Positions 41,325-48,012 of a stretch of DNA of 48,012 nucleotides are shown here, one piece after another. The DNA lies in NCBI RefSeq assembly GCF_900114465.1, contig NZ_FOTD01000019.1:1-48012 (forward strand), read 5' to 3'. The first letter of the stretch is position 1, and every line of letters starts with the position of its first letter. The translations under genes were made by a program, and so were the position numbers. The notes beneath the pieces were generated by a model that had not been told where the DNA came from, searched no databases, and saw only the letters and a program-made list of their open reading frames with translations. Origin of the DNA: Trichococcus palustris (lineage in GTDB: Bacteria > Bacillota > Bacilli > Lactobacillales > Aerococcaceae).

Positions 41325-43067
41325 ATGGAAAAATATATACCCGAAAACATGAATATAACCAAGTATCTTTTTTTCACAGGGAAAGGCGGCGTCGGCAAAA
41401 CGTCGACCGCCTGCGCCACCGCGGTTTCTTTGGCTGACAGCGGAAAAAAGGTCATGCTGGTGAGCACGGATCCCGCCAGCAACCTGCAGGATGTGTTCGC
41501 GATGCCCTTGACGAATAAAGGTACGCCAATCCCTGAAGTGCCAGGGTTGACGGTAGCGAATTTTGACCCGATTTCGGCCGCCAAGGAATACATGGAAAGC
41601 GTGGTCGGTCCCTATCGCGGCCTGTTGCCGGATTCCGCCATCGCCAACATGGAGGAGCAATTGATGGGCTCCTGCACGGTGGAAATCGCGTCCTTCAATG
41701 AATTCGCAGGCTTCCTGACCAATCCGGAAGCGGAAGCAAGCTACGATTCTATCATCTTCGACACCGCCCCGACCGGGCACACGTTAAGGATGCTGCAGCT
41801 GCCGTCCGCCTGGAATTCCTTCCTCGACGAGAATACGACGGGCGTTTCCTGCATGGGGCAGCTGGCCGGGCTGGGCGACAAGAAGGAAATGTACAAGCAA
41901 GCGGTAGAAACATTGGCCGACGCCGCTAAGACGACCTTGCTGCTGGTGACACGTCCGCAAAACGGCCCCTTGGCGGAGGCAAGCCGCGCCTCGGAAGAAT
42001 TGAAGGAGCTGGGCATCCTGAATCAAAAATTGATCATCAACGGACTCTTGGAGCATCCAACCGATGTCATCTCGCAGAAAATCTATGAGGAACAACAGCA
42101 GACGCTCCGCAACATGCCCGAAAATCTGAAGCAGTTCCCTGAATATCTGGTTCCTCTGCGTTCCTACAACGTAACCGGGGTGGCCAATTTGCGGATCCTC
42201 TTCAAAGAGCAGCAAGAAGAATTGACCGTGACACGTTCTGAACCAGTCCGTTACCCTAAACTGAATGACATCATCGCCGATTTGGATAGGACGGGCAAGA
42301 AAGTGATCTTCACCATGGGCAAAGGCGGCGTCGGCAAAACGACCATCGCTGCCGCCATCGCGACCGGCTTGGCCGCAAGAGGGAAGAAAGTCCATCTTGC
42401 GACAACCGATCCGGCTGCACATCTAGGTTTCATCATCCAGGAAACGACCCTCATCAAAATGAGCCACATCGACGAAAAGAAGGAACTGGCTGACTACCAG
42501 AAAGAGGTCCTGGATAAAGCCCGCGAGACGATGTCCGAGGAAGATCTGGCTTACATCGAAGAAGATCTGCGTTCCCCTTGCACGCAAGAGATTGCGGTGT
42601 TCCGAAGATTCGCCGAAATCGTGGATACAGCTGACTGCGATGTTGTCGTCATCGACACGGCACCGACGGGACATACGTTGTTGCTGCTGGATTCTTCGCA
42701 AAGCTATGCAAAGGAAGTGGCGCGTACTTCCGGAGAAGTTCCGGATGCAGTCCGGCATTTGCTTCCCGTATTGCAGGACCCCGCCCAGACGGAGGTTGTC
42801 ATGGTTACCTTGCCGGAAAACACGCCGATCTATGAATCCATCCGCCTGCAGGAGGATCTGGACCGGGCCAGCATCGCCCACACCTGGTGGGTGATCAACA
42901 ACAGCATGCTGACGACCGGAACGACAAACGACGTTCTGCTGGCACGCGCCCAGAGCGAGGTCCAATGGATCGAAAAGGTCGCCTCGTTATCCGACAACCA
43001 CTTCGCCGTCGTGGAATGGTCACCCGTCGAACTGAAAGGCAAAGCGATCGAAACACTGTTGCAGTAA
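41325..43067 (+). CDS. arsA: Arsenical pump-driving ATPase ArsA
   Basis: 580 aa, two homologous halves as in bacterial ArsA. The two deviant Walker A loops are FTGKGGVGKTSTA (about 18-30) and TMGKGGVGKTTIA (about 329-341), each followed by a TDPA switch and an FDTAPTGHTLR or IDTAPTGHTLL signature. ArsA energises an ArsB-type arsenite efflux pump and receives metalloid from ArsD. No arsB or acr3 is in the window, so its membrane partner is elsewhere or is the permease at 46145. It is unusually the first gene of its operon. Confidence 0.95.
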   Translation: MEKYIPENMNITKYLFFTGKGGVGKTSTACATAVSLADSGKKVMLVSTDPASNLQDVFAMPLTNKGTPIPEVPGLTVANFDPISAAKEYMESVVGPYRGLLPDSAIANMEEQLMGSCTVEIASFNEFAGFLTNPEAEASYDSIIFDTAPTGHTLRMLQLPSAWNSFLDENTTGVSCMGQLAGLGDKKEMYKQAVETLADAAKTTLLLVTRPQNGPLAEASRASEELKELGILNQKLIINGLLEHPTDVISQKIYEEQQQTLRNMPENLKQFPEYLVPLRSYNVTGVANLRILFKEQQEELTVTRSEPVRYPKLNDIIADLDRTGKKVIFTMGKGGVGKTTIAAAIATGLAARGKKVHLATTDPAAHLGFIIQETTLIKMSHIDEKKELADYQKEVLDKARETMSEEDLAYIEEDLRSPCTQEIAVFRRFAEIVDTADCDVVVIDTAPTGHTLLLLDSSQSYAKEVARTSGEVPDAVRHLLPVLQDPAQTEVVMVTLPENTPIYESIRLQEDLDRASIAHTWWVINNSMLTTGTTNDVLLARAQSEVQWIEKVASLSDNHFAVVEWSPVELKGKAIETLLQ

Positions 43068-43087
43068 TGGGAAAAGGAGATACAATC

Positions 43088-43432
43088 ATGAACTATGAAG
43101 CTTATGCGCAAATAATGAAGGCCTTGTCCGATCCGAAGCGCATCAAAATTTTGGATATGCTTTCCTGCGGCGATATGTGCGCATGCGATATCCTGGAGCA
43201 TTTCGACTTCACCCAGCCTACCCTTTCCCACCACATCAAAGTATTGGTGAACGCGGGTTTGGTGACGACGAAGAAAGAGGGCACCTGGCACTACTATTCC
43301 ATCAATGACACAGCTGCGAATCAACTGATAAAGGACACCATTACCTTATTATCCGCAAAGGATGACTGCATCTGTGTGACCAAAGAACAGAAGGAAGGAG
43401 CAAATTGCAATGAAAAAACTGGAGCTTTATGA
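43088..43432 (+). CDS. arsR: ArsR-family metalloregulator
   Basis: 114 aa from the ATG at 43088 (AAAGGAGA). Winged-helix ArsR fold with SDPKRIKILDML and the recognition stretch QPTLSHHIKVLVNAGLV. Metal-binding cysteines C27, C31 and C33 (SCGDMCACD) fit an As(III)/Sb(III) site on the DNA-binding helix. The C-terminus adds a Cys-rich tail (DDCICV, NCNEK). It begins 20 nt after arsA and overlaps arsD, and presumably binds the twin operators upstream of arsA. Confidence 0.93.
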   Translation: MNYEAYAQIMKALSDPKRIKILDMLSCGDMCACDILEHFDFTQPTLSHHIKVLVNAGLVTTKKEGTWHYYSINDTAANQLIKDTITLLSAKDDCICVTKEQKEGANCNEKTGAL

Positions 43433-43748
43433 ACCGGCGATGTGCTGCAGTACGGGTGTTTGCGGACCTTCCGTAGATGAAAACCTGATCCGCATCACCG
43501 CCATCCGGCAAGAGCTGAAAACGAACCCTGACATCATGATGGTCCGTTATAACCTCGCCCAAAATCCGAATGCATTCGTGAGAAACACTGCCGTTAATGC
43601 CTTGCTGCAGGAAAAAGGGGCCGCTTGCCTGCCCATTACGGTATGGGACGATGCCATCGTGAAATCCGGAAGCTATCCGACCAATGAAGAAATAACCCGC
43701 TATACGGGTGTGGCTCTCAGCGGAATGGCAACAAAGCCTGAAAAATGA
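43410..43748 (+). CDS. arsD: Arsenite metallochaperone ArsD
   Basis: 112 aa, slightly shorter than E. coli ArsD. The C12-C13-(4)-C18 trio (PAMCCSTGVCG), which binds As(III) and hands it to ArsA, is intact, while the C-terminal vicinal Cys pairs are absent, as in many ArsD proteins. GGAAGGAG precedes the ATG. The start overlaps the arsR end by 23 nt. Confidence 0.93.
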   Translation: MKKLELYEPAMCCSTGVCGPSVDENLIRITAIRQELKTNPDIMMVRYNLAQNPNAFVRNTAVNALLQEKGAACLPITVWDDAIVKSGSYPTNEEITRYTGVALSGMATKPEK

Positions 43749-43837
43749 GCTCGGGCTACTGTGCCGGCTAATCAAAACATTACATAATTTCAACAATGGC
43801 AAAGTATAATTAAAATAAATGCTATGGAGGACATAAA

Positions 43838-45505
43838 ATGAAAATTATCGTCATCGGGTCGGTCGCAGCGGGAACATCCGTCGCCGCCAAAGCAAGAAGA
43901 AACGACGAAGAAGCTGAAATAGTCGTCTACGATCAAGGAAAGGACATTTCCTATTCCGTCTGCGGCATCCCCTATCAAATCGGCGGCGAAGTGGAAAGCA
44001 TCGACCAACTGACGCCCCGCAATGCCGCTTGGTTCAAAAAAAGATACGAGGTTTCCATTTTCACGGAACATAAGGTGACAAGCATCGACAACGAAAAGAA
44101 ACAGCTGGAAGTATTGGATTTGGTTATCGGTGATACCAAAACGGATCACTATGATATCTTGGTTTTTGCGACCGGAGCCACTCCCTTCACACCGCCCCCA
44201 TTCGACCAAAAGGAATACGACAATGTTTTCCAGGTGCGCAACATCCAGGATGCCCGTGACATCAACGCGTTTTCCGCCGAGAAACAACCTAAGAGAGTGC
44301 TGATCATCGGGGCCGGCTTCATCGGACTGGAAATGACGGAGCAGCTGGTCCACAAAGGGCTGGAAGTGACCATCATCCAAATGGAGGATCAAGTGATGCC
44401 GCCGATGGATGCGGATATGACCTTCCGGGTCGAGGAACAGTTGCGCGCCAAAGGGGTTAACCTGATCCTGAGCGATACCGTGAAGACGATCGAAGGCGAT
44501 TCTTCCGTAGCGCGCGTGACCACCACCGGTGGGATCACAATCGAAACGGATATGGTCATTCTGGCGGCGGGTGTGCGTCCCAATACGGAGTTGGCGAAAG
44601 AAATCGGCGTAGCAATCGGCGATTCCCGGGCCATAGCCGTCAACAGCAAGATGCAAACCAACTTGCCGGATGTGTATGCAGTCGGCGATGTCGCTGAAAG
44701 CTTCTCCGTCATCACAGGCAAGCCGATTTATCGTCCGTTGGGTTCGACCGCCAATAAAATGGGCCGTATCGCCGGCGATGTCATCACTGGCGGCGATCTG
44801 GAGCACCGCGGCGTTCTCGGCACCGGCATTTTCCGGATTTTCGATCTGAATGTCGGGCAAACCGGCTTGACCGAAAAGGAAGCCCGCAAGGAAGGATTCG
44901 ATGTGGAAATCCTTTACAACATCAAACCGGATCATGCGGAGTACCTAGGCGGCAAGGAGCTAACCATCAAAGCGCTGGCCGATAAAAAAACCGGCCGGAT
45001 TTTGGGTGCCCAGATCATCGGATCCGGCGGCGTCGATAAACGCATCGATGTGATTGCAACAGCCATCACCTTCAAGGCCAAAGCGGAGGATCTGTTCCAC
45101 CTTGATCTGGCTTATGCGCCTCCGTTTGCGACGACCAAAGACCCTGTCCTCTACACCGGGATGGCGTTGGACAATGCCCTGCACGGCAACCCTCTGTTGA
45201 CGCCGGCCGCTCTGATCGAGCGACAAAACAACGGCGAAAAGCTGCAGATCATCGATACGCGCTCCAAAAAGGATTTTGACAAATCAAACGTCAAAGGGGC
45301 CGTCCATATCCCGCTCGGCGAATTGAGGACCCGTCAGGCTGAACTGGATAAGAGCATCCCTACTATCACCTATTGCAACAAAGGCGTCACCGGGAATGCG
45401 GCCCAGAATGTCCTGTTGAACCACGGCTTCAAGGAAGTATACAATCTGTCCGGCGGAAACAAAAACTACCAAAGCTACCTGAAGATGCTAGCATCCAAAA
45501 AATAA
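43838..45505 (+). CDS. CoA-disulfide reductase with C-terminal rhodanese domain
   Basis: 555 aa. The N-terminal FAD/NAD(P)H pyridine-nucleotide disulfide oxidoreductase has C42 in SYSVCGIPY, the single redox Cys of CoA-disulfide reductases (no CxxC). A second nucleotide loop, IIGAGFIGLEMTE, lies near 150. Residues about 455-555 are a rhodanese domain with CNKGVTGN holding the persulfide-forming Cys. It could reduce CoA disulfides, polysulfide or persulfide. It is the last gene of the ars operon and would restore thiol balance during arsenic stress (inference). GGAGG precedes the ATG; a TATAAT at 43805 may add an internal promoter. Confidence 0.92.
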   Translation: MKIIVIGSVAAGTSVAAKARRNDEEAEIVVYDQGKDISYSVCGIPYQIGGEVESIDQLTPRNAAWFKKRYEVSIFTEHKVTSIDNEKKQLEVLDLVIGDTKTDHYDILVFATGATPFTPPPFDQKEYDNVFQVRNIQDARDINAFSAEKQPKRVLIIGAGFIGLEMTEQLVHKGLEVTIIQMEDQVMPPMDADMTFRVEEQLRAKGVNLILSDTVKTIEGDSSVARVTTTGGITIETDMVILAAGVRPNTELAKEIGVAIGDSRAIAVNSKMQTNLPDVYAVGDVAESFSVITGKPIYRPLGSTANKMGRIAGDVITGGDLEHRGVLGTGIFRIFDLNVGQTGLTEKEARKEGFDVEILYNIKPDHAEYLGGKELTIKALADKKTGRILGAQIIGSGGVDKRIDVIATAITFKAKAEDLFHLDLAYAPPFATTKDPVLYTGMALDNALHGNPLLTPAALIERQNNGEKLQIIDTRSKKDFDKSNVKGAVHIPLGELRTRQAELDKSIPTITYCNKGVTGNAAQNVLLNHGFKEVYNLSGGNKNYQSYLKMLASKK

Positions 45506-45518
45506 AAATGTGCGTGAG

Positions 45519-45559
45519 AGGGTGGGCATAAACCATGAGAAATGGTTTATGCCCACCCT
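45519..45559. terminator. Perfect 18-bp hairpin terminator (repeat-family member)
   Basis: AGGGTGGGCATAAACCAT (45519-45536) and its exact complement (45542-45559) with a 5-nt loop, then TTCTC. It is very similar to 19959-20003. Confidence 0.8.
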
Positions 45560-45569
45560 TTCTCTATTT

Positions 45570-45599
45570 ATTCATCCTTCCTTACTGCGAAGGATGAAT
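45570..45599. repeat. Second hairpin after the CoA-disulfide reductase gene
   Basis: ATTCATCCTTC (45570-45580) and GAAGGATGAAT (45589-45599), an 11-bp perfect stem. It has no T run, so it may be a processing or spacer hairpin. Confidence 0.4.
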
Positions 45600-45706
45600 C
45601 GTCCTACAATGGCTCTGGATACTTTTGCGAATCAGGAAACAGCATCCGGAGTTTTTTGCATTACCGCCAATGGAAAATAATAATAATAAAAAAAACGAAA
45701 AAGACA

Positions 45707-45765
45707 TTGATATCCATCTATATCGGAGTATACTATTGATATAGACAGTTATCGATATCGATAAC
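45707..45765 (+). promoter_or_regulatory. Promoter and operators of the second arsR operon
   Basis: TTGATA (45707-45712), 16-nt spacer, TATACT (45729-45734). TCTATATC (45717-45724) and GATATAGA (45738-45745) form a perfect 8-bp inverted repeat across the -10. An 18-bp perfect palindrome, GTTATCGATATCGATAAC, lies just downstream at 45748-45765. The TCTATAT half-site is shared with the first ars promoter. Confidence 0.6.
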
Positions 45766-45836
45766 CATGAATGAATCCTGCTTTACGCAGGTAAACACGG
45801 CGCATCATGACGACAATGCCCCGAGGAGGTTTTTGT

Positions 45837-46124
45837 ATGGAACAAAATTACAAAGCATATGCGAAATCTTTAAAAGTTTTATCGGATGAAACAAGGTTAA
45901 AAATCATGGATTTGTTGGGGGAAGGGGAATTGTGCGCCTGCGAGTTGTTGGAAGAATTTTCGATTACGCAGCCCACCCTTTCCTATCATATGAAAATGCT
46001 GTGCGACAGCGGCTTGGTTGTCAGCAGAAAAGACGGCAGCATGGTGAAATATACCCTCAATCATGACTCCTTGGATGACTTGAAGGCGTTTTTCAAGCAC
46101 ATGGCCAGCGGAATGCTTGTTTAA
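45837..46124 (+). CDS. ArsR-family metalloregulator (second copy)
   Basis: 95 aa from the ATG at 45837 behind GAGGAGG. The winged helix has SDETRLKIMDLL and TQPTLSYHMKMLCDSGLV. The As(III)-type C33-x-C35 pair is in ELCACEL, and C-terminal extra cysteines are missing, unlike the paralogue at 43088. It sits directly before the permease and thioredoxin-like genes and likely controls them from the palindromic operators upstream. Confidence 0.93.
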   Translation: MEQNYKAYAKSLKVLSDETRLKIMDLLGEGELCACELLEEFSITQPTLSYHMKMLCDSGLVVSRKDGSMVKYTLNHDSLDDLKAFFKHMASGMLV

Positions 46125-46144
46125 AAAAGTAGGAGATGGAAACA

Positions 46145-47149
46145 ATGAACTTATTCAATTTTCTGAATGATCAGCTATTCAAAATGCTATGGTTGAACGA
46201 TTTGATGGGCAGAATGGTTCAAAATGTTTTTGGGTTGGACATCACCAGCCGCGTCGGTGCAAGCCTGCAATTTTTCCTTTTCGACACCGTAAAAATCTTC
46301 ATTCTCTTATCGGTATTGATTTTTCTTATTTCTTACATCCAAAGTTATTTCCCGCCGGAACGGACGAAAAAGATTTTGAGTCGTTTCAACGGCGTGACGG
46401 CCAGCATACTGGCTGCCTTGCTCGGTACGGTGACGCCTTTTTGCTCCTGTTCTTCGATTCCGTTGTTCATCGGATTCACCGGTTCCGGGTTGCCGCTTGC
46501 GGTCACTTTTTCCTTCCTGATCTCTTCCCCATTGGTCGATTTGGCATCCGTCATTTTGCTGGCTAGCATCTTTAATTGGCGCATTGCCTTTGCCTATGTT
46601 GTGGTCGGATTGATTCTGGCGGTAGTCGGCGGAACCATCATCGGAAAAGCACATCTGGAAGATCAAGTGGCATCTTTTGTTTACGGTACCCGCAGCGTTG
46701 ACCTCCCTGAAGCCGAATTGACCGCAAAGGACAGAATGGCTTTTGGTGTGGAACAAGTAAAAGATATCGTCAAGAAAGTATGGCCCTATATTTTGATCGG
46801 TGTCGGAATCGGCGCGGCCATCCATAATTGGATACCGGAATCGGTCATCACTGCCGTCCTAGGTCAAGATAAATGGTACTCCGTATTGGTTGCAGCCTTT
46901 GTCGGTGTGCCAATGTACGCAGACATCTTCGGAACCTTACCGATTGCGGAAGCTTTGGTCGCAAAAGGCGTCGGCTTAGGGACAGTTCTAGCCTTCATGA
47001 TGAGCGTAACAGCCTTGTCTTTACCGTCACTTATCATGCTGCAGAAGGTCGTAAAGCCTAAATTGCTGGCACTCTTCTTCACGGTCGTCGTCGTCGGGAT
47101 CATCTTGATCGGCTACCTATTTAATTTTTTCACACCGTTCTTTATGTAA
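46145..47149 (+). CDS. ArsP/DUF318-type permease
   Basis: 334 aa from the ATG at 46145; an ATG three codons upstream is directly adjacent to the ribosome site and is less likely. About eight to ten helices; the diagnostic TPFCSCSSIPLFIGFTGSGLP block with its CxC pair is near residue 100, and a second related block, VGVPMYADIFGTLPIAEAL, is in the second half. Members of this family export trivalent organoarsenicals or act with small thioredoxins. It follows arsR by 20 nt and precedes a thioredoxin-like gene by 33 nt. Confidence 0.85.
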   Translation: MNLFNFLNDQLFKMLWLNDLMGRMVQNVFGLDITSRVGASLQFFLFDTVKIFILLSVLIFLISYIQSYFPPERTKKILSRFNGVTASILAALLGTVTPFCSCSSIPLFIGFTGSGLPLAVTFSFLISSPLVDLASVILLASIFNWRIAFAYVVVGLILAVVGGTIIGKAHLEDQVASFVYGTRSVDLPEAELTAKDRMAFGVEQVKDIVKKVWPYILIGVGIGAAIHNWIPESVITAVLGQDKWYSVLVAAFVGVPMYADIFGTLPIAEALVAKGVGLGTVLAFMMSVTALSLPSLIMLQKVVKPKLLALFFTVVVVGIILIGYLFNFFTPFFM

Positions 47150-47182
47150 AAAATATAAAAATCATTCAGGAGGAATTTTATT

Positions 47183-47425
47183 ATGGAAATCAAAATTTTG
47201 GGTTCAGGCTGCAAAAACTGCGTGAACTTGGCGAAAAACGCAGAAGAAGCCTTGAAGATCTTGGGCATGGAAGCTACCATCACGAAGGTGACCGATATGC
47301 AGGCAATCGCAGCTTACGGCATCATGAGAACACCCGGCCTTGTCATCGATGAAAAAGTCGTCTCTTACGGAAAAGTCGCAAAACCAGAAGAAATCGTTGC
47401 ATTGATAAAAAATAATGTAGGCTAA
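47183..47425 (+). CDS. Small thioredoxin-like redox protein (redox-active disulfide protein 2 type)
   Basis: 80 aa. A CxxC motif, C10-K-N-C13 in LGSGCKNCVNLA, and the cis-Pro stretch MRTPGLVIDEKVV fit the small archaeal-type thioredoxin family often found beside DUF318 permeases. It may reduce the permease cysteines or an arsenical substrate. GGAGG precedes the ATG. It is the last gene of the second ars operon. Confidence 0.9.
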   Translation: MEIKILGSGCKNCVNLAKNAEEALKILGMEATITKVTDMQAIAAYGIMRTPGLVIDEKVVSYGKVAKPEEIVALIKNNVG

Positions 47426-47427
47426 GC

Positions 47428-47482
47428 AAAAAAGGGCCGTGGCAGAATCAGAATTGCTCTGATTCATGCCACGGCCCTTTTT
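47428..47482 (+). terminator. Strong terminator of the second ars operon
   Basis: GGGCCGTGGCA (47434-47444) pairs with TGCCACGGCCC (47467-47477), with an inner GAATCAGA/TCTGATTC stem, followed by TTTTT. Confidence 0.9.
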
Positions 47483-47531
47483 GTAAAGAACTATCGAACA
47501 TTTGCTTATTTAACAGCTTTTTATCTTCAAT

Positions 47532-47617
47532 CCGACAGAAGACTCCCACCTCAAGGAAATGATAGGGCCATAGCCCAATGAGTAGGCGGGAGATGAATGT
47601 CGGTAGGCGTCAGCCTA
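47532..47617. ncRNA. Folded RNA-like element at the edge of the second tnpB
   Basis: CCGACA (47532-47537) pairs with TGTCGG (47598-47603). After symmetric 5-nt internal loops, CTCCCACC (47543-47550) pairs with GGCGGGAG (47585-47592, one mismatch). An inner GGGC-CATA-GCCC hairpin (47565-47576) caps it. Directly after lies TAGGC-GTCA-GCCTA (47604-47617). The outer part looks like the right-end/omega-RNA scaffold of tnpB elements, but here it is upstream of tnpB; the last hairpin is at the left-end distance. Orientation and function are inferred. Confidence 0.45.
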
Positions 47618-47659
47618 TTTGTTTGTCGAAAAATCTTTGCCCTTCCTACAACTTCGCCT

Positions 47660-47688
47660 TTGATAACGAACATAAGTTCGTGTATAAT
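47660..47688 (+). promoter_or_regulatory. Second tnpB promoter with LexA/DinR-type SOS box
   Basis: TTGATA (47660-47665), a 17-nt spacer, TATAAT (47683-47688), 25 nt before the ATG. The spacer is almost entirely ACGAAC-ATAA-GTTCGT; the core GAACATAAGTTC (47668-47679) is an exact GAAC-N4-GTTC LexA/DinR match. Confidence 0.7.
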
Positions 47689-47713
47689 GTATGATATAAG
47701 GAGGTGAGTAGCC

Positions 47714-48012
47714 ATGATCATCCACAAAGCGTACAAGTTTCGACTCTATCCCTCGAAGGATCAACAAATTTTGATTGGGAAGACCATTGGCTGCTCCCGT
47801 TTCGTGTTCAATCACTTTCTGTCCGAATGGAACCAAACCTATGAGGATACAGGAACTGGACTGAGCTATGGCACATGCTCGGCCAATCTGACAGCGCTGA
47901 AGAAGGAAGCGGATACCCTCTGGCTGCAGGAAGTGGATAGCATCGCATTGCAGTCCTCTTTGCGGAATCTCAGCGATTCCTTCGACCGCTTTTTCAAAAA
48001 GCAGAACAGCGC
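47714..48012 (+). CDS. tnpB: TnpB-family protein, truncated by the window end
   Basis: The first 99 codons of a TnpB. The opening HKAYKFRLYPSKDQQI, then SRFVFNHFLSEWN and LQSSLRNLSDSFDRFFKKQN match the N-terminal region of the complete copy at 14-1114, at clearly different sequence, so the two are separate elements rather than a recent duplicate. AAGGAGGTGAG precedes the ATG. The RuvC residues lie beyond the window. Confidence 0.92.
   Translation, partial: MIIHKAYKFRLYPSKDQQILIGKTIGCSRFVFNHFLSEWNQTYEDTGTGLSYGTCSANLTALKKEADTLWLQEVDSIALQSSLRNLSDSFDRFFKKQNS

Noticed and set aside
46189-46566. Long alternative frames inside arsA, the CoA-disulfide reductase, the Lon-like gene and the permease
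   Set aside because: All are antisense or shifted shadows of clear protein families with intact motifs.
41325-47425. Idea that the ars region is a composite transposon
   Set aside because: Only one tnpB lies close by, no direct repeats or second flanking copy, and codon use matches the neighbours.

Overview
The window reads as the chromosome of a fermentative low-to-mid GC Firmicute. The mannose-type PTS operon, a dedicated ECF transporter, CcpA-like cre sites, LrgAB and strong AGGAGG ribosome sites point to Lactobacillales; the gene mix resembles Carnobacteriaceae (Trichococcus-like), but that placement is inference. No tRNA, rRNA, CRISPR array or phage module was seen.

Layout. 1-1.76 kb: a complete IS200/IS605-type tnpB (minus strand) and an eroded remnant of an IS1634/IS4-like transposase. 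1.76-11.5 kb: a ten-gene minus-strand sugar-acid operon (KDPG aldolase, mannonate dehydratase, mannose-family PTS IIA/IIB/IID/IIC, an unusual membrane protein, three dehydrogenases), with a divergent RpiR regulator. 11.6-17 kb: a pyruvate-kinase-like protein, a complete ECF transporter and a uridine phosphorylase, probably a nucleoside uptake and salvage unit. 17.3-18.4 kb: lrgAB, preceded by a self-contained short transcription unit that may encode a 24-aa membrane peptide. 18.8-21.4 kb: thioredoxin-like, pRiA4b ORF-3-like and MFS genes. 21.6-25.6 kb: a two-component system divergent from a ferric-reductase-like flavocytochrome and a cytochrome-b5-like lipoprotein, with three 11-bp direct repeats at the promoter. 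25.7-30.9 kb: OFA-type transporter, CoA-transferase and FabK-like flavoprotein under a divergent LysR regulator with two matching operators. 31-35.5 kb: single-gene metabolic units, including a FAD-Rieske oxidoreductase with a full cre match. 35.7-38.2 kb: an ABC exporter resembling B. subtilis yxlEFG but without sigY. 38.4-40.9 kb: a large Lon-like protease. 41.2-47.5 kb: two arsenic/thiol-redox operons (arsA-arsR-arsD-CoA-disulfide reductase; arsR-permease-thioredoxin). 47.5-48 kb: a folded RNA-like element and a second, truncated tnpB.

The most notable signal is that both tnpB genes, at opposite ends of the window and different in sequence, have a GAAC-N4-GTTC LexA/DinR-type SOS box between the -35 and -10 of their promoters, which suggests DNA-damage control of these RNA-guided nuclease genes. 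Other candidates worth testing are the short toxin-like unit upstream of lrgA, the degenerate M28-peptidase-like membrane protein inside the PTS operon, and the two-component-controlled flavocytochrome/b5 electron-transfer module.
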